Shown here: positions 1 through 8,826 of the stretch, piece by piece
Layout: the number at the start of each line of letters is the position of its first letter
Numbering within the stretch: the first letter of the stretch is position 1
Notes under the pieces: model-generated
Told to the model about the DNA's origin: nothing
The model's database searches: none
The model's input: the letters and a program-made list of their open reading frames with translations, nothing else
Translations under genes and position numbers: made by a program
Source: Synergistaceae bacterium
Lineage (GTDB): Bacteria; Synergistota; Synergistia; Synergistales; Aminobacteriaceae
Assembly (NCBI GenBank): GCA_017445405.1
Contig: JAFSUD010000017.1
Location: forward strand, 47,923 to 111,922
Length of the DNA: 64,000 nt
Direction: 5' to 3'

Positions 1-816
1 GTGTCAGGAATAAATATCTTTTACCGTGAAACTGGCACTGCAGACAAACCGGCAATGCTTCTCTTTCACGGCTTCCCCTCAGCTAGCCACATGTTCAGAG
101 ACCTGATGCCCATGCTCGCGGACAAATTCCGCCTCATAGCTCCGGATTATCCCGGATTCGGGCAGTCGGACATTCCTTCACGCAGGGACTTCACTTACTC
201 CTTCGATAATATCGCCGAAGTGATAGACGGCTTCATCTCTGCACTTGGCCTCACGAAATTTTACATGTATGTGTTTGACTACGGAGCACCGATAGGCTTC
301 CGCATTGCAATGAAGCATCCTGACTCTGTGCTCGGTATAGTGAGCCAGAACGGCAACGTCTACTCTGAAGGCTTAGGCAAGAAGTGGGAAGCCCGAGCAG
401 AATACTGGAGACATCCTACGCCCGAACTTCGGGAGAGCTACAAGTCAGCATTTGCACCGGAGACCATCATCGGCCAGTACACTTTCGGCACAGCACCCGG
501 CAGCGTCTCACCGGACGGCTACACTCTTGACATTCACTACACGCAGCGTTCCGAATACGCAGAGATTCAGTCAGACCTGATATTTGACTACCAGAATAAC
601 GTGAAGCTCTACCCTGCCTTTCAGGAATACTTGAGGAAGTATCAGCCCAAACTGTTAGCTGTGTGGGGGAAAAACGACCCTTCATTTGTTCCTGCAGGAG
701 CGGAGGCCTTCAGGCGGGATCTGGCAGATGCGGAGATTCACTTAGTTGACAGCGGGCATTTTGCATTGGAGTCCTGCTGTGAGGAGATAGCCTCATTAAT
801 CCGCAAAGTATTCTGA
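1..816 (+). CDS. alpha/beta-hydrolase, Asp-nucleophile type (probably 5'-partial)
   Basis: Cytoplasmic alpha/beta-fold hydrolase resembling haloalkane dehalogenases and epoxide hydrolases. The oxyanion-hole motif HGFP is at residues 23-26. The nucleophile elbow reads FDYGAP, so the nucleophile is Asp93 rather than Ser. Asp226 (GKNDP) and His253 (SGHF) complete the triad. The reading frame opens at the first base of the window with GTG. Family members usually have about ten more residues before the GINIFYRE strand, so the true start probably lies upstream of the window. The substrate cannot be read from sequence; simple ester hydrolysis by a Ser enzyme is unlikely. It is followed by waaA on the same strand after 48 bases. 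Confidence 0.85.
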   Translation: MSGINIFYRETGTADKPAMLLFHGFPSASHMFRDLMPMLADKFRLIAPDYPGFGQSDIPSRRDFTYSFDNIAEVIDGFISALGLTKFYMYVFDYGAPIGFRIAMKHPDSVLGIVSQNGNVYSEGLGKKWEARAEYWRHPTPELRESYKSAFAPETIIGQYTFGTAPGSVSPDGYTLDIHYTQRSEYAEIQSDLIFDYQNNVKLYPAFQEYLRKYQPKLLAVWGKNDPSFVPAGAEAFRRDLADAEIHLVDSGHFALESCCEEIASLIRKVF

Positions 817-864
817 GTCTGTATAATAGGCCTCACTATGACTAAGAGAGAAGGATAAACATCA

Positions 865-2145
865 TTGATTAATCTTTTTCCTGCGGGAATGTGCCTGTAC
901 CGTTCCTGCGTAAATACATTCTTTGCATTGGGAGGCCTAAGTTTTCTGAAGCGCAAGTATTCTGACATCACAGAACGCGCCGGCCAAGTCTCAGACGTTC
1001 CGGAAAATGCATTATGGATTCATGCTGTCTCAGTTGGAGAAGTGCAGTCAGCAAGCTCATTGATTCGGCGCATAAAGAGCCGGAGTCCCTACCCGTGCAT
1101 ACTCTCAACGGTAACGCCTACAGGCCGTGATATGGCTCATAATTTGCTGGACGGCCTCGTTGACAAGATGATCTACAGCCCGTTTGATTCGCGAAAATAT
1201 GTCTGCCGAGCACTGGACGCAATCAAGCCCGCAGCGTATATAGCTATGGAGACGGAGTTATGGCCCGAGATGCTGGCCCAGCTCAAGGCACGGAAAATCC
1301 CTGCATTTTTGGCTAACGGCAGGATTTCAGATAAGAGTTTCCGGCGCATGAGACGCACAAAATATTTCTGGCACGGAGTCTTTGACTGCATAGATAGATT
1401 TATGGTGCGCTTTGAGAACGACCGCGATAAATTCCTTGCACTGGGAGTTCCAGAAGATAAACTGATAATAACGGGAGATTGTAAGGTAGATGCTCTTCTT
1501 GACCGCCGGAAGAACACCAGCCCTGAAAAATGGCAGTGGCTCAAGAACGGCGATGCTCCGTTAATAGCGGCAGGGAGCACGCATCCCGGCGAGGACGACA
1601 TAGTGATTTCTGCGTTTCGCCTTCTGCGTGAGGACTGCCCGAATGCAAGGCTGGTTATTGTCCCCCGTCATCCTGAACGTGCATTGATGACGATAGCCTC
1701 AGCCCTGCCGTACCCTGAGCTTCATGCGGAGCTTCTCTCTCATGTTGACCGCGACAGCGTAAATGCAGATATTATTGTGGTTGACAGGATAGGCGTATTG
1801 TTTGAGCTGTATGCTGCGTGTGATGCTGTATTCATCGGCGGGAGTCTTATTGACAAGGGAGGGCAGAATCCGTTCGAGCCTGCATTGTTCGGACTGCCTG
1901 CGATACACGGGCCGAGCATGACAGATTTTCCGGACACTCCCCGCATGGACTCAATGGGAGCAGCGGAGAACGTGAACAGTGCTTCAGATCTTGCGCGTGC
2001 ATGGAGGGAATCGCTGAAGCCTTCTGCGCGGAAGAAGGCGTTGAAGGATTGCAGTGCATATTTTGCGACGCTTGGAGGAGCAGCGGAGCGGACATGGGCA
2101 GAAATAGAGTCGTACATGCTTGACAGAAAAAGGGGTAAAGAGTAA
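865..2145 (+). CDS. waaA: 3-deoxy-D-manno-octulosonic acid (Kdo) transferase
   Basis: Transfers Kdo from CMP-Kdo to lipid A precursor at the cytoplasmic face of the inner membrane, an essential LPS-core step. The N-terminal GT-B domain has HAVSVGE with catalytic Glu59, then ETELWPE and NGRIS. The C-terminal domain has GSTHPGE, VPRHPER and GGQNPFEPA, all hallmark WaaA motifs. The length of 426 residues is normal and the N-terminal hydrophobic stretch fits the membrane anchor. The start is TTG at 865 with AGAGAAGGA upstream. The promoter of the downstream tRNA cluster lies in its last codons. Its presence implies an outer membrane containing Kdo-lipid A. Confidence 0.95.
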   Translation: MINLFPAGMCLYRSCVNTFFALGGLSFLKRKYSDITERAGQVSDVPENALWIHAVSVGEVQSASSLIRRIKSRSPYPCILSTVTPTGRDMAHNLLDGLVDKMIYSPFDSRKYVCRALDAIKPAAYIAMETELWPEMLAQLKARKIPAFLANGRISDKSFRRMRRTKYFWHGVFDCIDRFMVRFENDRDKFLALGVPEDKLIITGDCKVDALLDRRKNTSPEKWQWLKNGDAPLIAAGSTHPGEDDIVISAFRLLREDCPNARLVIVPRHPERALMTIASALPYPELHAELLSHVDRDSVNADIIVVDRIGVLFELYAACDAVFIGGSLIDKGGQNPFEPALFGLPAIHGPSMTDFPDTPRMDSMGAAENVNSASDLARAWRESLKPSARKKALKDCSAYFATLGGAAERTWAEIESYMLDRKRGKE

Positions 2146-2148
2146 AAT
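2120..2148 (+). promoter_or_regulatory. sigma70-type promoter of the tRNA cluster
   Basis: A perfect -35 TTGACA (2120-2125), a 17-bp spacer and a -10 TAAAAT (2143-2148) lie across the last codons of waaA. Transcription would begin near 2155, about 12 bases before tRNA-Val. This is the best-matching promoter I found in the window, as expected for stable RNA. Confidence 0.75.
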
Positions 2149-2166
2149 TTCTTTCGTTGTTTCGCA

Positions 2167-2241
2167 GGGCGGATAGTTCAGCGGTAGAACACCTGCTTTA
2201 CACGCAGGGGGTCGTAGGTTCGAACCCTGCTTCGCCCACCA
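2167..2241 (+). tRNA. tRNA-Val (anticodon TAC)
   Basis: Cloverleaf with acceptor GGGCGGA pairing with TTCGCCC (one G-U pair). The anticodon stem CCTGC/GCAGG encloses TTTACAC, giving anticodon TAC. The T-loop GTTCGAAC is standard and CCA is encoded at 2239-2241. First of four co-oriented tRNAs. Confidence 0.95.
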
Positions 2242-2258
2242 GAGATTTAGACCAATGC

Positions 2259-2336
2259 GGGGTCGTAGCTCAGTCGGTTTAGAGTGTCGGCCTGTCACGC
2301 CGAAGGTCGCGAGTTCAAGTCTCGTCGGCCCCGCCA
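2259..2336 (+). tRNA. tRNA-Asp (anticodon GTC)
   Basis: Acceptor GGGGTCG pairs with CGGCCCC, with discriminator G2333 as usual for tRNA-Asp and encoded CCA at 2334-2336. The anticodon stem TCGGC/GCCGA encloses CTGTCAC, giving GTC. It lies 17 bases after tRNA-Val. Confidence 0.95.
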
Positions 2337-2364
2337 TTAGTAAAATCGCTGGTGAAAGCAAAGA

Positions 2365-2440
2365 GGCGGGATAGCTCAGATGGTAGAGCAATGGACTGAA
2401 AATCCATGTGTCCCCGGTTCGATTCTGGGTCCCGCCACCA
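2365..2440 (+). tRNA. tRNA-Phe (anticodon GAA)
   Basis: Acceptor GGCGGGA pairs with TCCCGCC. The anticodon stem ATGGA/TCCAT encloses CTGAAAA, giving GAA. Encoded CCA at 2438-2440. The 76-nt length is canonical. Confidence 0.95.
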
Positions 2441-2457
2441 GTAATAAGAAGATAAAT

Positions 2458-2532
2458 GCGGAAGTAGCTCAGGGGTAGAGCACAACCTTGCCAAGGTTGG
2501 GGTCGCGGGTTCAAATCCCGTCTTCCGCTCCA
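2458..2532 (+). tRNA. tRNA-Gly (anticodon GCC)
   Basis: Acceptor GCGGAAG pairs with CTTCCGC, with discriminator T2529 and encoded CCA 2530-2532. The anticodon stem CAACC/GGTTG encloses TTGCCAA, giving GCC. Last tRNA of the cluster. Confidence 0.95.
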
Positions 2533-2547
2533 ATAATGACAATAGCA

Positions 2548-2578
2548 GGCCTTAAGGTTAAATCCTTGAGGCTTTATT
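2548..2578 (+). terminator. intrinsic terminator after the tRNA cluster
   Basis: A 9-bp stem GCCTTAAGG/CCTTGAGGC with a 6-nt loop is followed by TTTATT. It closes the tRNA transcript before the lipoprotein gene. Confidence 0.75.
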
Positions 2579-2598
2579 CATAGCAAAGGGTGAGTGTT

Positions 2599-3174
2599 AT
2601 GCGCAAATTAATGAGTATATGGCTTCTGGTGATGGTGATGTGCGCTGCAGTGTGCTTGTCCGGAGGATGCGGAGGGAGCGCGGACTCGTCGGACACCAGC
2701 GGAGACACGAGCATTCCCAATGATGAGCCGGATACGTATAACACTCAGAACGTCCTCAACGGAACATGGGTAGTAATAGATCAGGAAGAGATAAGCATTA
2801 CCGTTGACTACGGAGAGAATACCCTCGATATGCTGCTGGTTACCGCGAGCATGACTTTCTCAAACACGAACATTGAAGGCTCAAGCGGAGTAGGCTTCAT
2901 AACAAGCCACGAGACTTGGCACGCATTCCTCAACTCAGGCACAAGGTCTTATCTGGGAATCAAGACACTCAATATTGACGATCAGGTCATGAGCATGAAA
3001 CAGAGCGGAGCGGATCAATGGAGGTGCGAGCTTTACGACCAGTACAGGACTGTAATGTACATCACAGTGCTATCACAGAATATCATTCAGGTATCCGAGC
3101 ACAGAATAGCCGACATTGATGATAACGCAGGGATTGATTATGAAGTTACGTTTACTATGAAGAAGCAGAATTAG
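2599..3174 (+). CDS. putative secreted lipoprotein, function unknown
   Basis: About 191 residues. The N-terminus MRKLMSIW leads into a hydrophobic segment ending LSGGC, a plausible lipobox with lipidated Cys. A Ser/Asp/Gly-rich linker follows, then a globular domain with alternating hydrophobic strands that starts LNGTWVV, reminiscent of small lipocalin-like lipoproteins. I chose ATG 2599 over the in-frame GTG 2590 because AAAGGG (2585-2590) sits 8 bases upstream of the ATG, whereas it would overlap the GTG. No known family is recognised with confidence. It converges with the repeat array at the end of the helicase gene. Confidence 0.7.
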   Translation: MRKLMSIWLLVMVMCAAVCLSGGCGGSADSSDTSGDTSIPNDEPDTYNTQNVLNGTWVVIDQEEISITVDYGENTLDMLLVTASMTFSNTNIEGSSGVGFITSHETWHAFLNSGTRSYLGIKTLNIDDQVMSMKQSGADQWRCELYDQYRTVMYITVLSQNIIQVSEHRIADIDDNAGIDYEVTFTMKKQN

Positions 3175-3187
3175 AGCGTCTTTAAAC

Positions 3188-3535
3188 GCCGTTCACTTTT
3201 CGTAGAGATATATTAATGCTTCATCGGCAGGTATCACGTCCTGCACGCTGTCAGGTGATGTTATGTAAGGCAGCTCTGCAGGGATAGTCGGATTCTCAAG
3301 TAGGAATAAGGCAGTCTGCAAACTCATCAAACATATTCTCAAGCGGTGAAGCAGGAAGCAAGCCGTTCACTTTTCGTATAGTTCTATCAATGCTTCGTCG
3401 GAAGGTATCACGTCCTGCACGCTGTCAGGTAATGTTACGTAAGGCAGCTCTGCAGGGATAGCCGGATTCTCAAGTAGGAATAAAGCAGTTCGCAAACTCA
3501 TCAAACATACTCTCAAGCGGTGAAGCAGGAAGCAA
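3188..3535. repeat. two extra 174-bp tandem units carrying the helicase gene tail
   Basis: Units start at 3188 and 3362, exactly 174 bp apart, and a partial third copy at 3536-3648 is the authentic 3' end of the helicase gene. Each extra unit has about 113 bp matching the last 37 codons plus stop of that gene, then about 61 bp unrelated to it but shared by the two units. On the minus strand each keeps a 44-codon frame (3193-3327 and 3367-3501) starting MSL and ending at the same TGA as the helicase. Differences from the gene are concentrated at third codon positions. No ribosome site is obvious, so I regard them as gene-tail duplicates rather than expressed genes. This fills the gap between the lipoprotein and helicase genes. 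Confidence 0.85.
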
Positions 3536-3540
3536 GCCGT

Positions 3541-6500
3541 TCACTTTTCGTATAGTTCTATCAATGCTTCGTCGGAAGGTATCACGTCCTGCACGCTGTC
3601 AGGTGATGTTATGTAAGGCAGCTCTGCAGGAATCGCCGGATTCTCAAGGCTGCACCAATATCTGAATACACACTCTCCGCATGCCTCTAAATCTCCCGTC
3701 CTGTGCTCAAAGTCTATTTCCTGAATCTTGCTCACTACAGCATCAAAGCCCTTCACTACTTCTTCAGCCCTGCTCTCGTCATAGGGATACACTATCTCAG
3801 GAACATTCCACTCTTCGCCCGTGTAGTACAGCTTCATCCTCGCAACCTTAAGCCCCAGTGCATGAACAGCCAGATACGCATACACGTTTACCTGCCTCCT
3901 GCAGTTCTCCAGCCTCTCGCGGTCGCTGCTGATGTTCATATTGGGCTTCGTCCCGCTCTTGAAGTCTATTATCTCCGTCTCGCCGTCCCTGATTCTCACA
4001 AGGTCTATTTTCCCCTCAAGGATATATTCATCGCGCACAAGATTCACTTCTGCTTCTGCCATCGCTATTCCAGACCAGTCATTGCCCTGAAGGTGCACGT
4101 AATGCATCACCTGACTAAACGCCGTCTTCCTTGAGGCCTCGCTCAAATAGGCTAGGTCAGTACGCGAGAGCTTCTCATAGTTCGCCGCAAACCACTCCGC
4201 AATGTTAGGCTCGGTGATATTGTGCTCCTCGTGATTAATCGCTGCACGGTGAATGTCCTCAATCGTCGTGTGCACAAGTTTTCCCAAAAATGTAGTCTGC
4301 GATAACCCCATAGGGAACTCAAGCTCACGGAAGAACTTATACTGCATAGGGCATGTCTCGTAAGTCAGTATGTGCGACGTGAAGGAGTACGTTTTCCGCA
4401 GCCCCGAGTCTCTGGGCGCATCAAGTTCAACCTCTGAGGGCGCAAATATGTCGTCCGTGTCCTCGAGCGTGTTATATGCTGCCTCGAGATACTTGCTCGG
4501 AGTCTTGGCGTTCTCGTTGCATGTCAGCACCAGCATATTCTGCGCACGCGTGAACGCAACGTAATACATCCTCCAGAAATCGAACAGCTTTATTGATTCA
4601 CGAGGCTCAAACTCAGGACGGCGTGAGTGCTTCTCCGTGATGCTGCTTATAAGCTCATTGTTCCAGTCCTGACGCAGTGCCGGATCCGGTTCCGCCCACA
4701 GCGAGTCAACGAACACTACCGGAAACTCCCTGCCCTTCGCCTGATGAATCGTCATGAACGCTACATGCCCTGAAGGTATGCTCTCGTAATCGCTCTCGTA
4801 CTCGTCGAGGCCTTCATCAATCCTGAAGCGCAGGTAGATATTCATCATCATCTCAAACTGTTTCGGCAGGTTGTCAGCCTTGATGTTGTTGATGCCGTAG
4901 CTCCGCTCGTAGTCCCTGAAGACCTGCACAAGCCGGGCAAGATTTCTGGACGGCCGAAGCTCCTTCACGCCTCCGTCAATGCGGACGCTCAGTGCATGAG
5001 AGAAAGGCTCGTAAGCGAACAGCTCATAAAGCAAATCCGTATATATGTAGTGCGTGTATCCGGCCTTGAGGCTTCCGTGATATCTGCGTCTCCTGAGCAG
5101 GTGCTTCTTCAGCCCGGCAAAGTTCGGCCTGCTGATGTACCTCGCTACAACCTGAAGGCAGCCTTTGTAGTAGTCTATTGCGTCATTGTCCCTGAACGAT
5201 CCGGACTCTAAGTCCTTCAGGTACGAGGGGAACATTGAGATGAGGCAGCCCACCGCAAAACGTATCTCCATTCTTGTGAAGAACAGGTTAGAGCGCGGAG
5301 AGTAAACGTTGATGCTGTTTGCCTCGAGGAAGTGAGCGAGTTTCTGCACGCCTTCAGCACGCACCGACCTGAAGAGAAATGCTATCTGGCTGTAGTCCTT
5401 CAGAGTCCCAGAGTCGCGCAGTGAATTGATGAACGATAATATCTTCTCGCGCCAGCCCTCCTCGTCGCCGATACCTGCGAGCCTCATCACTGAAGGATAT
5501 TTACTCGCAGGCCTGAAGGCTTCGAGCTTCTTCGCGTGCCTGAAGTTCTCCCACGAGAAGAACTCGTCCGTACTGTCCATCCACCGTGAGGCAAAGTTCA
5601 GTATTTCCGGAGATGACCTGTAGTTCAGCATGAGCCGGACTATCTTGCACTCGCTCTTTCCCCACTTGTCAGGAAACTCGAGAATATTTCTCACTGTCGC
5701 ACCCCTGAACCTGTAGAGACTCTGGTCATCATCGCCTACTACGCATATATTTCTGCTCTCCGCACCTATCAGGAAGACTAACTGCTCCTGAACATAATTT
5801 GTGTCCTGGTACTCATCAATCATGATGTAGTTAATCTTGCGCTGGAGGCTCTCCAGAATCTCCGGGTTGTCGCGCAATAGCCTGTACGTCTCAACAAGCA
5901 ATGATGAGTAGCTCATGCAGTTTCTCTCCTTGAGGAGCTTTGCGTGTACCTGCATTGCCTGACCGAGTGCTGACGCTGCAGGGTCGGGATCGCGGACGAG
6001 TTCCTCCGGGTCGGTGAGTTCTTCAGAGAGCTTGCTGATGTAGTCGCGGAGTTCGCATGACCGCCTCCACTTGCCGGGAAACCTGAAGACTCCTTCAATG
6101 CCGGGAATTACCGAAAAACGCTTGAAGTACTGCATAATCATGTTGGCATGTCCGAACTCGTCAAGTATCCTGAAAGTCTTTCCGAGTCCTGTGAACTCTG
6201 AATATTCCCTGAGAATACGCGAGCATATTACGTGAAAAGTCCCTGCATACATTGAGCCGGTGTCAGCAAGAATATTCCGTGATGATAGTGCTTCGGATAT
6301 GCGGGTGATGAGTTCCTGCGCTGCCTTGTCCGTGAACGTCGCCATCATGATGCTTGAGGGCTTCACGCGCTTCTTCTGAATCAGGAACACCGCACGCTGA
6401 ACAAGAGTGTACGTCTTGCCTGTGCCCGGTCCCGCAATTATCAGCATCGGGCCGTTCGACGCTGTGATGGCTTCCTTCTGTGCCTCGTTCGCTGTCCCGA

Positions 6501-7818
6501 AATCGAAATCCGAGAAATCTTCCGCCTTCAGTTCTTCGGGCTGGGGCTGTTCAGGCTGGGATGAGTACTTCTCCTCTTGGCCGAGATACTCGAGCATGTA
6601 GTCTTTGGGCTTCTTGGCCGAGCAGAATTTCACGATGGACTTATCAGCAGCTAGGAGGTCTTTTCGGGAGACGAGGATAACGCATTCAGACTTTGAGCCG
6701 TCGAGTCCTGCAGGAGCAATCTCTTCTGAGTAAGCGGCCAGATTCTCGGGAAGGTCATAGTGAATCACGAAGCGTATATCCTTGCGCGTTATCTGACGGT
6801 GAAGGCGTGAAGGGAGTATCTCTATGTAATCGTCAAGATTCGGGTAATCACGCAGAATTTCCCGGAGTCTCCAGACTGATTCAGGAGTCGAGCAGTAGAT
6901 AACTCCGTGCTGTCCTGTCTTGTCTGCGAGCAAGTCCTGAAGTGCGGAAGCCCGGTTGTCTGTGCGCAGTATCTTCATTGAGGCATCGGGTTTGATGAAG
7001 CCGGAGACGATTCTGACCGGAGACCGCAGGTATTTGTAGGCCTCCTGACGGTCTGCCGGACTCGTGGAGTGCACAAAGATTCCCCTAGCTATGCGCTTCC
7101 TGCTGAGGGACTCGAGAAATGCCGTGCAGCCTTTGAGGGAACTCGTGAGCATGACGGCAAAAGACACCTCGCACTTGCCGAGTGATGCTCTCGTGTCGTC
7201 CTGTGAGAGCAGATCCAGAGCAGCATAGAGTACCTTGACGATTCCCCCCTTGACCTTGCGGAAGAGTTCACGCTTCTTTGCGGGAGTCGCTGATGCAGAG
7301 AGAGCCTCCGAGTGAGAGTCAATCTCCGGGTAATCATGTTCCGAGTCTGTGATGACGAGAGTAACTCCGGGCATGAGCAGGGCAGAAAGCCGGAAACATA
7401 TGCTGCTCCCTGAGTGTCCGGGCATTGAGCAGAAGACATCACGTCCCGAGAGGATCGCCTCGACGATCTCCTCCTGGCCGGGCATGAACGAGTCGAGTCC
7501 GAAGTGCTGGCGCAGGAGCGAGACGAGGTAGCTGGGCTTCTGGGGCTTGGGAGTCTCGGGCTGAGGGAGCGGAGAAGGCAGCATGACAGGAGCAGGCTCG
7601 GGGCGGGACTTGAGGCCGTCGATTTCTGCCTGAAGCGATGCGGTGAGCTTTTGGGCTTCGCCGAGCTGAGTCCGTAAGGAGGCTAACTCTTGTTCCTTGC
7701 CTGCGAGCTGCGCATTAAGAGACGCGAGCTGTTCATCCTGCTGTGCGATCCGCTCGTTCAGCAGCTTAGTCCTTAAATTCAGTATGTCCTGTACCTGTTT
7801 CTGCTCTTCTGGTGTCAA
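3541..7818 (-). CDS. degenerate RecQ-like / UvrD-like helicase / PD-(D/E)XK nuclease fusion
   Basis: A 1425-residue three-part DNA-processing protein. Residues 1-72 are an acidic/Gln-rich coiled coil. Residues about 98-410 follow RecQ helicase (HFGLDSFMPGQEE, later RFVIHYDLPENL), but the Walker A is MPGHSGSS without Lys, no DEAH box is visible, and the GRAGRDG motif has become APAGLDG. This module is therefore probably ATPase-dead. Residues about 440-1090 are a UvrD/AddA-type SF1 helicase with intact GPGTGKT (463-469), IDEYQD near 668 and GDDDQSLYRFRGA. The C-terminus is a RecB/Cas4-like nuclease: Cys near 1154, EGKIDLV then DFKSG near 1284, and CGECVFRYWC near 1379, giving four Cys suited to a 4Fe-4S cluster. 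Probable role is end processing in recombinational repair. It could also be defensive, but no defence partners are adjacent. Confidence 0.85.
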   Translation of the reverse strand: MTPEEQKQVQDILNLRTKLLNERIAQQDEQLASLNAQLAGKEQELASLRTQLGEAQKLTASLQAEIDGLKSRPEPAPVMLPSPLPQPETPKPQKPSYLVSLLRQHFGLDSFMPGQEEIVEAILSGRDVFCSMPGHSGSSICFRLSALLMPGVTLVITDSEHDYPEIDSHSEALSASATPAKKRELFRKVKGGIVKVLYAALDLLSQDDTRASLGKCEVSFAVMLTSSLKGCTAFLESLSRKRIARGIFVHSTSPADRQEAYKYLRSPVRIVSGFIKPDASMKILRTDNRASALQDLLADKTGQHGVIYCSTPESVWRLREILRDYPNLDDYIEILPSRLHRQITRKDIRFVIHYDLPENLAAYSEEIAPAGLDGSKSECVILVSRKDLLAADKSIVKFCSAKKPKDYMLEYLGQEEKYSSQPEQPQPEELKAEDFSDFDFGTANEAQKEAITASNGPMLIIAGPGTGKTYTLVQRAVFLIQKKRVKPSSIMMATFTDKAAQELITRISEALSSRNILADTGSMYAGTFHVICSRILREYSEFTGLGKTFRILDEFGHANMIMQYFKRFSVIPGIEGVFRFPGKWRRSCELRDYISKLSEELTDPEELVRDPDPAASALGQAMQVHAKLLKERNCMSYSSLLVETYRLLRDNPEILESLQRKINYIMIDEYQDTNYVQEQLVFLIGAESRNICVVGDDDQSLYRFRGATVRNILEFPDKWGKSECKIVRLMLNYRSSPEILNFASRWMDSTDEFFSWENFRHAKKLEAFRPASKYPSVMRLAGIGDEEGWREKILSFINSLRDSGTLKDYSQIAFLFRSVRAEGVQKLAHFLEANSINVYSPRSNLFFTRMEIRFAVGCLISMFPSYLKDLESGSFRDNDAIDYYKGCLQVVARYISRPNFAGLKKHLLRRRRYHGSLKAGYTHYIYTDLLYELFAYEPFSHALSVRIDGGVKELRPSRNLARLVQVFRDYERSYGINNIKADNLPKQFEMMMNIYLRFRIDEGLDEYESDYESIPSGHVAFMTIHQAKGREFPVVFVDSLWAEPDPALRQDWNNELISSITEKHSRRPEFEPRESIKLFDFWRMYYVAFTRAQNMLVLTCNENAKTPSKYLEAAYNTLEDTDDIFAPSEVELDAPRDSGLRKTYSFTSHILTYETCPMQYKFFRELEFPMGLSQTTFLGKLVHTTIEDIHRAAINHEEHNITEPNIAEWFAANYEKLSRTDLAYLSEASRKTAFSQVMHYVHLQGNDWSGIAMAEAEVNLVRDEYILEGKIDLVRIRDGETEIIDFKSGTKPNMNISSDRERLENCRRQVNVYAYLAVHALGLKVARMKLYYTGEEWNVPEIVYPYDESRAEEVVKGFDAVVSKIQEIDFEHRTGDLEACGECVFRYWCSLENPAIPAELPYITSPDSVQDVIPSDEALIELYEK

Positions 7819-7845
7819 TGTACCCTGTCCTCTCCGCGCAATTTA

Positions 7846-8826
7846 TCACTTCACTAACGGCTTCCACCAATCTTCATTCTTGAGATACCACGCTATAGTT
7901 TTCTTTATTCCCTCTGCAAACCTCGTCTCAGGCAGCCACCCCAGACGCAGATATATCTTTGTCGGATCAATAGCGTAGCGCAGATCATGGCCTTTCCTGT
8001 CAGTAACAAAATTAATCAGGCTCTCGGGCTTGCCGAGTTCGCGGCATATCAGCTTCACAATGTCAATATTCCTCATCTCGTTATGCCCGCCTATGTTGTA
8101 GATTTCCCCCGCAGAGTCAGCGTCGTGAATAATCATGTCTATTGCTCTGCAGTGATCCTCAACATACAGCCAGTCCCGCACATTAATTCCTTCGCCGTAA
8201 ACTGGCAGCGGCTTATCATGAAGTGCATTGATGATCATTAACGGAATTAGCTTCTCGGGGAAATGATAAGGCCCGTAATTATTCGAGCAGCGGGAGATAC
8301 TCACAGGAAGGTTATACGTTCTGTGATACGCGAGCACAAGCATATCTGCTCCTGCCTTTGATGCAGAATAAGGCGATGATGTGCGTATAGGCGTTGTCTC
8401 CGTGAAGAACATATCCGGACGGTCGAGGGGCAAATCTCCGTAAACTTCATCAGTGCTGACCTGATGATAACGCGTTATGCCGAACTTCACGCACGCATCT
8501 AGCAATACGCCAGTTCCCAGAGTGTTGGTGAAGAGAAATATTCCCGGGTCGTTGATGGAGCGGTCAACATGGGACTCAGCTGCAAAGTTCACCACAACGT
8601 CAGGCTTCTCACGTTCAAACAATGCATATACTCTCTCCCTGTCGCATATATCCATGTGGAAGAACGATATTTTGTCCTGCGCAATGATGTCCTTCAAGGT
8701 GTTGATGTTCCCGGCATAAGTGAGCTTGTCGATGCATATTATTCTGTCTTCCGGATGAGCCTTCAGCATGTGAAATATAAAGTTGCTCCCGATAAAGCCG
8801 GCTCCCCCTGTAACGATTATCTTCAT
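7846..8826 (-). CDS. rfbB: dTDP-glucose 4,6-dehydratase
   Basis: Converts dTDP-glucose to dTDP-4-keto-6-deoxyglucose, second step of dTDP-L-rhamnose synthesis. It is a 326-residue extended SDR: NAD motif GGAGFIG near residue 7, catalytic Thr125-Asp126-Glu127 in STDEVYG, and Tyr153/Lys157 in YSASK. The start overlaps the rfbC stop by 4 bases, so the genes are translationally coupled. It is last in the rfbA-D-C-B order on this strand and lies 27 bases upstream of the helicase gene. Confidence 0.96.
   Translation of the reverse strand: MKIIVTGGAGFIGSNFIFHMLKAHPEDRIICIDKLTYAGNINTLKDIIAQDKISFFHMDICDRERVYALFEREKPDVVVNFAAESHVDRSINDPGIFLFTNTLGTGVLLDACVKFGITRYHQVSTDEVYGDLPLDRPDMFFTETTPIRTSSPYSASKAGADMLVLAYHRTYNLPVSISRCSNNYGPYHFPEKLIPLMIINALHDKPLPVYGEGINVRDWLYVEDHCRAIDMIIHDADSAGEIYNIGGHNEMRNIDIVKLICRELGKPESLINFVTDRKGHDLRYAIDPTKIYLRLGWLPETRFAEGIKKTIAWYLKNEDWWKPLVK

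Noticed and set aside
1984..2514. 176-codon minus-strand frame across the tRNA cluster
   Set aside because: It runs through four well-formed tRNA genes and the end of waaA; a spurious frame.
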